From: Gammaproteobacteria bacterium RIFCSPHIGHO2_12_FULL_37_14 | GTDB lineage: Bacteria > Pseudomonadota > Gammaproteobacteria > DSM-16500 | DNA: 5,086 nucleotides | Direction: 5' to 3' | NCBI GenBank assembly: GCA_001801485.1 | Contig: MGXV01000068.1 | Span: 1 to 5,086, forward strand | Shown here: piece by piece, positions 1 to 5,086 of the stretch | Layout: every line of letters starts with the position of its first letter | Position numbering within the stretch: position 1 is the stretch's first letter | The notes under the pieces: generated by a model | Database searches by the model: none | Seen by the model: the letters and a program-made list of their open reading frames with translations, nothing else | What the model was told of the DNA's origin: nothing | Made by a program: the position numbers and the translations under genes

Positions 1-372
1 CGGTATACGGCTGATCTTACAACAGCTGTAGAACTTTTTTTACTTGTTACGTTAGTATATGGTTTTTTTGCTTTTGTCATTCTCAATTTTGCAAGAAGGC
101 AAATTTTTTATACGTTGACTACTCAGCGTTGTATTGTGACATCCACATTTATTTTAACAAAAAAGAATTTTATTCCTTATAACCGTATTGCAGATGTGAA
201 TTTAAATCAAAACCTGATTGAAAGATGCCTTGGGTTGGCACGGGTTGTGTTATACACACAAGGTGATAACAAAAAAACTCCTAAGCTAGTGGGTATGCGA
301 TTTAATGACGCTGAAGAACTGTTTAATCGTGTTAATTTAATTTTGAATAAAAAAAGTGAGGACCTTGTATGA
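1..372 (+). CDS. Bacterial PH-domain (bPH_2, YdbS-like) membrane protein, 3' part
   Basis: The frame is open from the first base of the window to TGA at 370-372 (123 residues) with no in-frame ATG, GTG or TTG before the TTG at 115, so the 5' end lies outside. The visible N-terminal part is hydrophobic (VELFLLVTLVYGFFAFVILNF, roughly codons 11-31) and ends in ARR, which looks like a membrane helix followed by a positive cytoplasmic edge. The rest matches the pattern of the YdbS/YdbT-type bacterial PH domain: a 'YTLTTQR' strand, then 'IPYNRIADVNLNQNLIERCLGL', then a strand with 'VVLYTQG', and a final helix 'DAEELFNRVNLIL'. Such proteins are membrane-anchored and their biochemical role is poorly defined. 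The stop overlaps the next start as ATGA, so it is cotranscribed with the BI-1 gene. The TTG at 115 lies inside the domain and is not a credible start. Confidence 0.8.
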   Translation, partial: RYTADLTTAVELFLLVTLVYGFFAFVILNFARRQIFYTLTTQRCIVTSTFILTKKNFIPYNRIADVNLNQNLIERCLGLARVVLYTQGDNKKTPKLVGMRFNDAEELFNRVNLILNKKSEDLV

Positions 373-602
373 ACATGTCAGATGAAAAAATGCTTTCACA
401 AGCTTCTGTAGATCAGAATACAAAGGCTGGGCTACCTGCTTATTTAAATCAAGTCTTTCTCTGGATGATGTTTGCATTGGCTTTGTCAGGTAGCGTGGCT
501 TACTTGTTAGGCCAACATCCTGTTTGGGAAGAAATGATAGTCTCGAGCAATACAAGACTTAATGTACTTTGGCTTTTACAATTAGGAAGTGTGCAAAAAT
601 AA
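369..602 (+). pseudogene. Bax inhibitor-1/YccA family protein, N-terminal fragment (cut by IS)
   Basis: This is the first 74 codons of a BI-1 family inner-membrane protein (YbhL/YccA-like, multi-pass, implicated in calcium or proton leak and stress tolerance in characterised relatives). It shows the usual short polar N-terminus, then 'AGLPAYLNQVFLWMMFALAL', which parallels the 'LQTYMAQVYGWMTVGLLL' stretch of E. coli YbhL, one membrane helix, and the start of a second (LNVLWLLQLGS). The ATG at 369 is chosen because GAGGA at 358-362 sits six bases upstream; ATG 375 would be too distant. The start overlaps the preceding stop (ATGA). The insertion sequence begins at 591, and its end adds V-Q-K and then TAA (600-602). 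The remainder is at 1898-2413. The product as it stands would be a 77-residue fragment with one and a half helices and is unlikely to work. Confidence 0.85.
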
Positions 603-610
603 CTTTTACA
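591..610 (+). repeat. Left terminal inverted repeat of the ISAzo13-family element
   Basis: GTGCAAAAATAACTTTTACA matches the reverse complement of 1878-1897 over all 20 bases, and identity stops at the next base (G here, T at the other end). The repeat supplies the codons and stop that close the truncated N-terminal BI-1 frame. Confidence 0.95.
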
Positions 611-616
611 GATTAT

Positions 617-1849
617 TTATTTTTTCGGTTTAATAATGTAATTCCAATCACCATGAAATTTAGCTTTTTTGATATTAATTAATTTAAAATCATCATCAGA
701 TATTTTTATTCCTTTTTGATATTTTCTTTCATCAACAATGACTCTCACAGATAGCCCTTTTTTTGTTTTTGTACTGCCAATCAAATTAACAACTGTTTCT
801 AAATTGACTAACGGTTTTCCGCGCCAATTCATAGTAATGAAACTAAATAATCGATGTTCAACTTTATTCCATTTACTTGTTCCGGGTGGAAAATGGCAAA
901 CATAAATATCAATATTTAATTCATCAGCTAATTTTTGTAACTCCCATTTCCAAAGACGAACTCTATGCCCATTGCTTCCACCACCATCTGCTGTCACCAG
1001 TAGCCGATCCGCTTTCTTGTATAATGGCTTACCCATTTGAATCCACCATGATCGGATAGCATTGACAGCAAATTCCGCAGTATCAGCGCTCAAACCAACC
1101 GACACCCAACCTTTGTTATGGTTTAAATCATAAATACCATAAGGCGCTACTTTTCCTAATTCTTTATTTGGAAAATCATCTTTTTTAACCTTAACAGGTT
1201 TTCCTTTTGGACAATATTCTTTACCAGAATTTCTATACTCGCCTATGTTTTCCTTCTTTTTTGTGTCGACAGAAATGACAGGGAAACGTTTTTTCTGAAA
1301 TTTTTTGACTAAATCATTAATATAATGAAATTGCTCGTTTCGATCTGGATGATTTATTCCTTCTTTTGTTTTTCTATTGGACTGTAAACTGTATTCCAGT
1401 GTAGATAAACAGTCACATATCGTTCTAAAACTAATTGAATATCCTTGCTTGTTTAATTCCTCCGCAAGGTTTCGAACACTCTTACAGGTCCATCGCAAAG
1501 GAGATTCTGGATCTCCTCGACTAAGTGGTTCCACTAAATTTTCGAGATCGACCAATAAGTTTGGATGTTTCTTAATTAATGATTTGCGTCCGCCACCCGT
1601 GTTTCTTACACGAGCTGATAACTTTTTCTTTTTATTTTCTAATTCACGCAAGCCAGCATAAATTGTTGGTCTTGAAACGTCAGTGGCCTGATGCACAATC
1701 ATGACACCACCTCGACCAAATTGCTTGTTATAGTTCTTTGCTTCTGTTGCACACCAGAGTCTCAGTGCTTTTTCGTTTAAACAAAAAGATAGTGCATCAA
1801 ACTTTTCTTTGATGTATAAAATTGATTGTAAGTGCGTGTCCGTTTGCAT
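617..1849 (-). CDS. ISAzo13-family DDE transposase, 410 aa, intact
   Basis: This catalyses cut-and-paste type movement of the surrounding element. It begins with a helix-turn-helix-like region (about residues 48-72, 'IVHQATDVSRPTIYAGLREL'), then 'GGGRKS' and the strongly conserved block 'EPLSRGDPESPLRWTCKS' (107-124). The RNase H-like catalytic core follows: 'VISVDTKKKE' with D195, 'PYGIYDL' and 'GWVSVG', 'TADGGGSNG' with D288, and 'CHFPPGTSKWNKVEHRLFS' with E331. These are hallmark motifs of the ISAzo13 transposase family, and the three acidic residues form the expected DDE triad. Length is normal for the family and there is no frameshift or internal stop. The start is the first ATG after the right inverted repeat. 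No Shine-Dalgarno sequence precedes it (TATCTTTTATAA before ATG), so translation may be weak or leaderless. Confidence 0.95.
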   Translation of the reverse strand: MQTDTHLQSILYIKEKFDALSFCLNEKALRLWCATEAKNYNKQFGRGGVMIVHQATDVSRPTIYAGLRELENKKKKLSARVRNTGGGRKSLIKKHPNLLVDLENLVEPLSRGDPESPLRWTCKSVRNLAEELNKQGYSISFRTICDCLSTLEYSLQSNRKTKEGINHPDRNEQFHYINDLVKKFQKKRFPVISVDTKKKENIGEYRNSGKEYCPKGKPVKVKKDDFPNKELGKVAPYGIYDLNHNKGWVSVGLSADTAEFAVNAIRSWWIQMGKPLYKKADRLLVTADGGGSNGHRVRLWKWELQKLADELNIDIYVCHFPPGTSKWNKVEHRLFSFITMNWRGKPLVNLETVVNLIGSTKTKKGLSVRVIVDERKYQKGIKISDDDFKLINIKKAKFHGDWNYIIKPKK

Positions 1850-1855
1850 TTATAA

Positions 1856-1883
1856 AAGATAGCATGTTTGTATGATATGTAAA
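1856..1883 (-). promoter_or_regulatory. Possible transposase promoter overlapping the right inverted repeat
   Basis: On the minus strand TTTACA (complement of 1878-1883, 5 of 6 to the sigma-70 -35) lies within the terminal repeat. It is followed after 16 bases by TATCTT (complement of 1856-1861, 4 of 6 to the -10). A start about seven bases after this -10 would fall at or next to the ATG at 1849, giving a leaderless message, which would fit the lack of a ribosome-binding site. Match by eye only, in AT-rich DNA. Confidence 0.3.
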
Positions 1884-1897
1884 AGTTATTTTTGCAC
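1878..1897 (-). repeat. Right terminal inverted repeat of the ISAzo13-family element
   Basis: TGTAAAAGTTATTTTTGCAC is the perfect 20-base inverted partner of 591-610. It ends at 1897, and the BI-1 coding sequence resumes with GGG at 1898. Confidence 0.95.
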
Positions 1898-2413
1898 GGG
1901 CTCTTAGCTATGGTTGTTTGCTTTCGCTCAGTAGCAAAACGATTTTTCACTTCTACAGTCATTCTTTACTATGCACTTTATGCTGCATTGACTGGCATTA
2001 CATTCAGCATTATTTTTTATATCTTTACAGCTCAAAGTATTTTAGGTCTATTTATTGTTAGCATTTGTGCTTTCGGTGGCTTAGCGTTATTTGGCTTTAT
2101 TACTCGTCGAGATCTAAATGGCATTGGTCGTTTTTGTACCATGGGTGCATTTGGATTATTGGGTTTTTATTTACTAAGTATGTTTGTACCTTCTTTAATG
2201 AGCTCAAGCATGCAACAAGTTGTTGCTGTTGTAGGTTTAATTGTATTTAGTGGTTTTACGATGTACGACATGAAAAAATTAAAAGCCTATTATAATCCGA
2301 CTTGGTCTAAAGGGAAACGAACAAAAGAAGCCATCTTTGGCGGACTCATGCTGTATATCGATTTTATTAATATCTTTTTAAGCCTTTTACGATTGTTTGG
2401 CGGACGACGATAA
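1898..2413 (+). pseudogene. Bax inhibitor-1/YccA family protein, C-terminal fragment
   Basis: This is the distal 171 codons of the BI-1 gene split by the ISAzo13-family element, continuing in phase with codon 74 (…LQLGS / GLLAMVV…) to give a 245-residue protein, close to E. coli YbhL in length. It contains most of the membrane helices and the family signatures 'YYALYAALTGITFS', 'TRRDLNGIGRF', 'FTMYDMKKLK' and 'LYIDFINIFLSLLRLFGGRR'. The aspartates in the 'YDMKK' and 'LYIDFIN' motifs correspond to the paired aspartates proposed as the pH/calcium switch in characterised bacterial homologues. The frame also runs a little way back into the IS end (TTG at 1892), and the first internal ATG is at 1910, neither with a ribosome-binding site. 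The fragment is probably silent, although apart from the insertion the sequence shows no decay, which suggests the disruption is recent. Confidence 0.88.
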
Positions 2414-3336
2414 TGTTAATGAAAAACATGATGGTGTGATAAAATTTTTCTTTCTTTTGTAAAAATACTGTTCATTATGCTGAATAGAAATAAAGTTATA
2501 CTTTTTTAAAAAAATGCATTAAGAATTTTAAAATAATAAAGCAGGAAAATAAATGTTAAATCAAGAGCTATTACGCGAACTAGAGGAACTGTGTTTTAAT
2601 TGGGATGAGGATGTAAAAGGCCTATTTGATGCTTGTAGTCAAATTGTAGAAAAATATGTGGCTGAAAAAGAAAACAACCTAATCATATTAGATACATTGT
2701 CCGCATTGAATGAATCTTTAGAAAATCAATTGTCAAATCAAACAGCAGCTCGTCAACAAGTGCATAAAGAGTTGATATCTGTCATTTCTCGTAATATAGC
2801 GAAAAAACAACCTTTTTCTCGAACTCTATGGAATGTTACAAAAGTATTATTTTATGACCTTCCCTGTACCTTTGTGAAATATGCTTACGATCATCCTGGT
2901 CAAACACTCCTTATTATTGCGACTATATTGGTATTAGGACGAGCAGCCTCAAAAAGCGGGCCAGCGTTAATAAGCGATGCAGAAGAGGTATCGCCAAATT
3001 CTACTCCCACAAGCCTCTCTGAGGAAAGAGTAACCCCGGTACTTCAATTAGATCTGTCCTTATTAAGAAGAAGTTTTTCATCTCCTCGTTTTTTTACTTA
3101 TTCGAAACCTCACCCCATGCCTGTTAATGAAGATATGAATGCAAATGAATTTATTATTCAAAAATTAAAAGAAAATAAAGGAATAATGATTGGTGATGCA
3201 CATGGTGAACATAATATTGTTTGGTTTTTAATTGATAATATGGAATCTTTCAAAATGTCAGGAGCAAAGCATTTATATCTTGAAATGGTAGCTTCAGATC
3301 ATCAAGAAGCAATCGATCAATTTTGTCAAACCGGAG

Positions 3337-3343
3337 AAAAAAA
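3337..3343 (+). other. A7 homopolymer at the frameshift point (candidate slippery site)
   Basis: Seven A residues lie where the effector-like protein leaves its first frame. In that frame the codons are GAA AAA AAT, so 3338-3344 reads A AAA AAT, of the X XXY YYZ slippery form. A -1 ribosomal shift, or transcription adding one A, gives 'TGEKK/N-LLIEHLKIWEKYG' and continues the domain. A one-base deletion in the genome or a sequencing error would look the same. Confidence 0.55.
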
Positions 3344-3744
3344 TTACTTATTGAACATTTGAAAATTTGGGAAAAGTACGGACCTGGAACCGCGAATGCT
3401 TATTTTAAACTGATTGAAGCAGCAAAACTAAGTGATATTAAAGTCATTGGTATCGATGTTCGTTTAGGTATTGTTTCTGGTGGGGATGAGAGGCTCAAAC
3501 GTTCTAATCCCCACTGGGAAGAAGTAATACGTATGAATAATAGAGTTCTTTCTCCTGATGATAAATATATGATTTTAGGTGGTGATGCTCACATACACAC
3601 TGTTGGATCAGAAATAGATGGTGTCGATAAGTTATTGGGGGGGATTCCTACAATTATAATACAAGTTGGGAGCCCTAAAGTCATTACTACAGAAGGCACC
3701 TATGTGGATTATATATTAAAAATACCAGATGTTTCATCATCAAT

Positions 3745-3774
3745 AGAGGTATCTTCTAGAGAGGTATCTTCTAG
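3745..3774 (+). repeat. Two perfect tandem copies of a 15-bp unit in the effector-like gene
   Basis: AGAGGTATCTTCTAG occurs at 3745-3759 and again at 3760-3774 without a mismatch. Because the unit is 15 bp the frame is kept, and it encodes EVSSR-EVSSS. The preceding DVSSSI looks like an older, degenerate copy, so the Ser/Glu-rich tail has grown by duplication. Confidence 0.9.
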
Positions 3775-3790
3775 CAAAAAATTAGAATTA

Positions 3791-3816
3791 GGGTCTATGA
3801 ATTTTTGAGTGGGTAA
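3791..3816 (+). repeat. Left terminal inverted repeat of the ISL3-family element
   Basis: The repeat starts GGGTCTATGAA and ends GAGTGGGTAA, with a T-rich core. Bases 3796-3816 pair with 5066-5086 at 17 of 21 positions. The first five bases (GGGTC) are assigned by family resemblance, since their partners lie beyond the window. The T-G-A stop of the upstream effector-like frame (3806-3808) falls inside this repeat. Confidence 0.7.
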
Positions 3817-3833
3817 ACTATCATATGTAGTAT
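3805..3833 (+). promoter_or_regulatory. Possible promoter of the ISL3-family transposase
   Basis: TTGAGT (3805-3810, 4 of 6 to the -35 consensus) is followed by a 17-base spacer and TAGTAT (3828-3833, 4 of 6 to the -10), about 27 bases before the transposase ATG. The -35 lies in the terminal repeat, as is common in IS elements. Match by eye only. Confidence 0.3.
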
Positions 3834-3860
3834 TAAGCTATGGACCACTATGGAGTTTTT

Positions 3861-5086
3861 ATGAACAGTGAATACTTATTCAAAATGGCGTTAGGAATTG
3901 AATTACCCTGGGAAATTATCGATGTTAAATTTGAAGATTTGAAGCCAGGCAAAGAGCTCAACATTAATATTGATTTTAAACGAGGAAGTCGCTTCCCCGA
4001 TAGCACAGGTGTGTTATGCGAAATACATGATACCGTCAATAAAACATGGCGGCATTTAAATTTTTTTGAGCATGCGTGTTACCTACATTGTCGAGTTCCA
4101 AGAATTAAAACGACAGATGGAAAAATTAAACTAGTTGAGGTTCCTTGGGCGCGCTCAGGGAGTGGCTTTACACTTTTATTTGAAGCCTATGTGATGGCAT
4201 TAATTGAATGTGAAATGCCTGTTAATAAAATTGGTCATTTAGTTAATGAAAACGCACACAGGTTGTGGACTATCTTTAATTATTGGATTCGTCGTGCCTA
4301 TGATGCTGATCAACCTAAACTTCCAAAGAAATTAGGATTGGATGAAACATCAAAAAAGAAAGGCCACGACTACATTACATTGGCAGTTGATCTTGATGAG
4401 CGAAGAGTATTACACGTGACAGAAGGCAAGGATAAACAGGCTGTAAAAGTGGTAAAAAGCTATCTGGAGTCAAAAGGAATTGATGCTAATAAAGTGGAGC
4501 ATGCAAGTATGGATATGTCACCTAGTTTCATCTCTGGTGTTTCAGAATATTTTCCTAATGCAGAAATTCATTTTGATCGATTTCATGTTGTCAAGTTACT
4601 AAATGAAGCAATGAATAAAGTGAGACAGGCTGAAAGAAAAGAGCATGATGAATTAAAAGGGCATAAATATACTTTTTTGAAAAATCGAGATCATTTATCT
4701 GCTGCTAAACAAAAAACATTAAGTGAATTAATTACTCTCTATCCTACATTGGGTGAAGCCTATCGCTTAAAAGAATTATTTAATGATCTTTGGGAAATGG
4801 AAGATGAAGAAGAAGCCACTTATTTTCTCGTCGATTGGTGTGAGCAAGTTGAGAAATCAAACATTATTCCTTTCAAGCAATTTGTAAAAACAGTTAAAGC
4901 ACATTGGATGGGTATAGTTAATTTTTGCGAGACAGAAATCAATAATGGTATATTGGAAGGTATTAACAGTAAAATTCAGTTAGCTAAAAGAAGGGCAAGA
5001 GGGTATCGATGTGTAGGAAATTTTATCAATATGATTTACTTTCTTTGTGGGAAGCTTAAATTCGATTACCCACTCTATTCTTCATA
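3861..5086 (+). CDS. ISL3-family DDE transposase, complete but for the final base(s)
   Basis: This transposase moves the surrounding element. The ATG at 3861 is preceded by GGAG (3852-3855) at five bases, a good ribosome-binding site. The frame is open for 408 codons to the window edge, which ends in 'TA', the first two bases of a likely TAG or TAA. An N-terminal region with Cys/His residues (C53, H56, H71, C73, H76, C77) resembles the family zinc-binding segment. A helix-turn-helix region lies about 110-145 ('ECEMPVNKIGHLVNENAHRLW'). The catalytic core shows 'LGLDETSKKKGHDYIT' (D161), 'ASMDMSPSF' (D218), 'IHFDRFHVVKLLNEA' and 'EINNGILEGINSKIQLAKRR' (E366), then 'ARGYRCVGNFINMIYFLCGKL'. These are the standard ISL3 motifs with the DDE triad present and no internal stop. 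The last codons overlap the right inverted repeat. Confidence 0.94.
   Translation, partial: MNSEYLFKMALGIELPWEIIDVKFEDLKPGKELNINIDFKRGSRFPDSTGVLCEIHDTVNKTWRHLNFFEHACYLHCRVPRIKTTDGKIKLVEVPWARSGSGFTLLFEAYVMALIECEMPVNKIGHLVNENAHRLWTIFNYWIRRAYDADQPKLPKKLGLDETSKKKGHDYITLAVDLDERRVLHVTEGKDKQAVKVVKSYLESKGIDANKVEHASMDMSPSFISGVSEYFPNAEIHFDRFHVVKLLNEAMNKVRQAERKEHDELKGHKYTFLKNRDHLSAAKQKTLSELITLYPTLGEAYRLKELFNDLWEMEDEEEATYFLVDWCEQVEKSNIIPFKQFVKTVKAHWMGIVNFCETEINNGILEGINSKIQLAKRRARGYRCVGNFINMIYFLCGKLKFDYPLYSS
5066..5086 (-). repeat. Right terminal inverted repeat of the ISL3-family element, incomplete
   Basis: TTACCCACTC (5066-5075) is the exact inverse of 3807-3816, and TTCATA (5081-5086) is the exact inverse of 3796-3801, with a five-base non-conserved core between. 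It also encodes the transposase C-terminus (YPLYSS). The outermost bases lie beyond the window. Confidence 0.75.

Larger units (their letters stand above)
591..1897 (-). mobile_element. Complete ISAzo13-family insertion sequence, 1307 bp
   Basis: The element is bounded by perfect 20-bp terminal inverted repeats, GTGCAAAAATAACTTTTACA at the left and its reverse complement at the right. It carries a single full-length transposase on the minus strand that fills almost all of it: 26 bp from the stop codon to the left tip and 48 bp from the start codon to the right tip. It interrupts a BI-1 family gene. The flanks (…TAGGAAGT and GGGCTCTT…) show no convincing direct duplication, and joining base 590 to base 1898 restores the BI-1 frame exactly. 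Family assignment rests on the transposase. Intact ends and an intact ORF suggest a recent insertion and possible mobility. Confidence 0.93.
2553..3808 (+). pseudogene. Effector/toxin-like membrane protein with EreA/ChaN/Tiki-like domain, frameshifted and 3'-truncated
   Basis: The first frame gives 269 residues (stop TGA 3360-3362). The -1 frame from the A7 run at 3337-3343 continues to TGA at 3806-3808, and joined they give 418 residues. The ATG at 2553 has AGGAA (2543-2547) at good spacing. Residues 1-85 are charged, helical and possibly coiled coil, with no family recognised. Residues 117-130 (QTLLIIATILVLGR) are a likely membrane segment, followed by a Ser/Pro/Glu-rich linker to about 165. 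From about 196 onward the protein resembles domains annotated as 'membrane-targeted effector domain-containing toxin', related to the Pasteurella multocida toxin C2 region and the EreA/ChaN/Tiki superfamily: 'IMIGDAHGEH' (211-220), 'LYLEM' (241-245), then after the shift 'IGIDVR', 'RMNN' (327-330) and 'ILGGDAHIHT' (341-350). The paired Asp-His motifs suggest a metal or catalytic site, but the activity is unknown. The last codons from 3791 (GSMNF-stop) seem to belong to the adjacent ISL3-family element, so the native C-terminus is lost. A working gene using frameshifting cannot be excluded. Confidence 0.68.
3791..5086 (+). mobile_element. ISL3-family insertion sequence, right tip just outside the window
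   Basis: This is a transposase of the ISL3 family flanked by matching ends. The left end begins GGGTCTATGAA at 3791 and contains GAGTGGGTAA at 3807-3816. The right end, read inward, gives TATGAA (5086-5081), five bases, then GAGTGGGTAA (5075-5066), the same motifs at the same spacing as on the left (17 of 21 identical over 3796-3816). GGGTCT or GGCTCT tips with an inner GTGGGT motif are typical of ISL3 elements. The right end should therefore finish with GACCC about 5 bp past the window, giving an element of about 1.3 kb. ISL3 elements usually duplicate 8 bp; the left flank is TAGAATTA (3783-3790). The element interrupts or abuts the effector-like gene. Confidence 0.82.

Noticed and set aside
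337..555. Minus-strand open frame opposite the PH/BI-1 junction
   Set aside because: It overlaps two well-supported plus-strand coding regions and has no family resemblance.
877..1661. Plus-strand open frames at 877-1059 and 1377-1661
   Set aside because: They lie entirely opposite the intact ISAzo13 transposase, have no ribosome-binding sites and show no recognisable motifs.
1777..1962. Minus-strand frame crossing the right IS boundary
   Set aside because: It overlaps the transposase start and the BI-1 fragment in other frames and crosses the element junction; no support for a gene.
2065..2250. Plus-strand frame inside the BI-1 C-terminal fragment
   Set aside because: It is an alternative frame of a strongly BI-1-like sequence, Cys/Trp-rich by chance.
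2413..2428. Short inverted repeat ATGTT…AACAT just after the BI-1 stop, as a terminator
   Set aside because: The stem is only five A/T-rich pairs and no T-run follows directly.
2457..2502. Sigma-70 promoter before the effector-like gene (TATACT at 2497-2502, TTGTAA at 2457-2462)
   Set aside because: No -35 lies at a workable distance from TATACT, and TTGTAA has no good -10 partner; the gap is too AT-rich to call a promoter by eye.
2518..2534. Possible PmrA-type effector promoter box (two TTAA half-sites) before the effector-like gene
   Set aside because: The half-sites are 9 bases apart instead of 11 and the surrounding DNA is almost all A/T, so TTAA pairs are expected by chance.
3848..4039. 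Minus-strand frame opposite the ISL3 transposase start
   Set aside because: Shadow of a clear transposase frame.
3807..5075. ISL3-family element limited to the 10-bp GAGTGGGTAA repeats
   Set aside because: With these tips the 8-bp flanks (GAATTTTT and TATTCTTC) do not match, the transposase would run past the element end, and TATGAA matches further out at identical spacing on both sides.

Overview
The window is AT-rich DNA that looks like a gammaproteobacterium, most probably an intracellular or host-associated lineage of the Legionellales/Coxiellaceae type (Rickettsiella, Diplorickettsia, Berkiella and relatives). This rests on low GC, a YbhL-like Bax-inhibitor-1 gene, an effector/toxin-like protein with an EreA/ChaN/Tiki-like domain, and two insertion sequences of different families that each break a gene within 5 kb. 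The genus is inferred, not shown.

Layout, left to right. Positions 1-372 hold the 3' end of a bacterial PH-domain (YdbS-like) membrane protein. Its stop overlaps, as ATGA, the start of a Bax inhibitor-1/YccA family gene (369 onward), so the two form an operon and are probably translationally coupled. The BI-1 gene is cut after codon 74 by a complete 1307-bp ISAzo13-family element (591-1897). This element has perfect 20-bp terminal inverted repeats and an intact 410-aa DDE transposase on the minus strand. The rest of BI-1 resumes at 1898 and ends at 2413. Removing the element exactly from repeat to repeat restores one 245-codon frame with no evident target duplication.

After a 139-bp AT-rich gap, 2553-3790 encodes a protein with a helical N-terminus, one membrane segment and a C-terminal effector-type domain with GDAHGEH and GGDAH motifs. 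Two lesions affect it. A -1 type frameshift lies at an A7 run (3337-3343). In addition, its last codons (GSMNF-stop, from 3791) appear to be supplied by the end of an inserted ISL3-family element.

That ISL3-family element fills 3791 to the window edge. Its transposase (start 3861) reads 408 codons and the window stops two bases into what is probably its stop codon. The inverted-repeat comparison predicts that the element ends about 5 bp beyond the window, followed by an 8-bp duplication of TAGAATTA and then the lost 3' end of the effector-like gene.

Overall this is a chromosomal segment under IS-driven erosion. The conserved membrane genes on the left and the effector-like gene on the right are both damaged, while both transposases look intact. 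I did not find convincing evidence of a wholly new multi-gene system. The points of most interest are the effector-like gene with its A7 shift and IS-derived C-terminus, and the apparently scarless ISAzo13 insertion.
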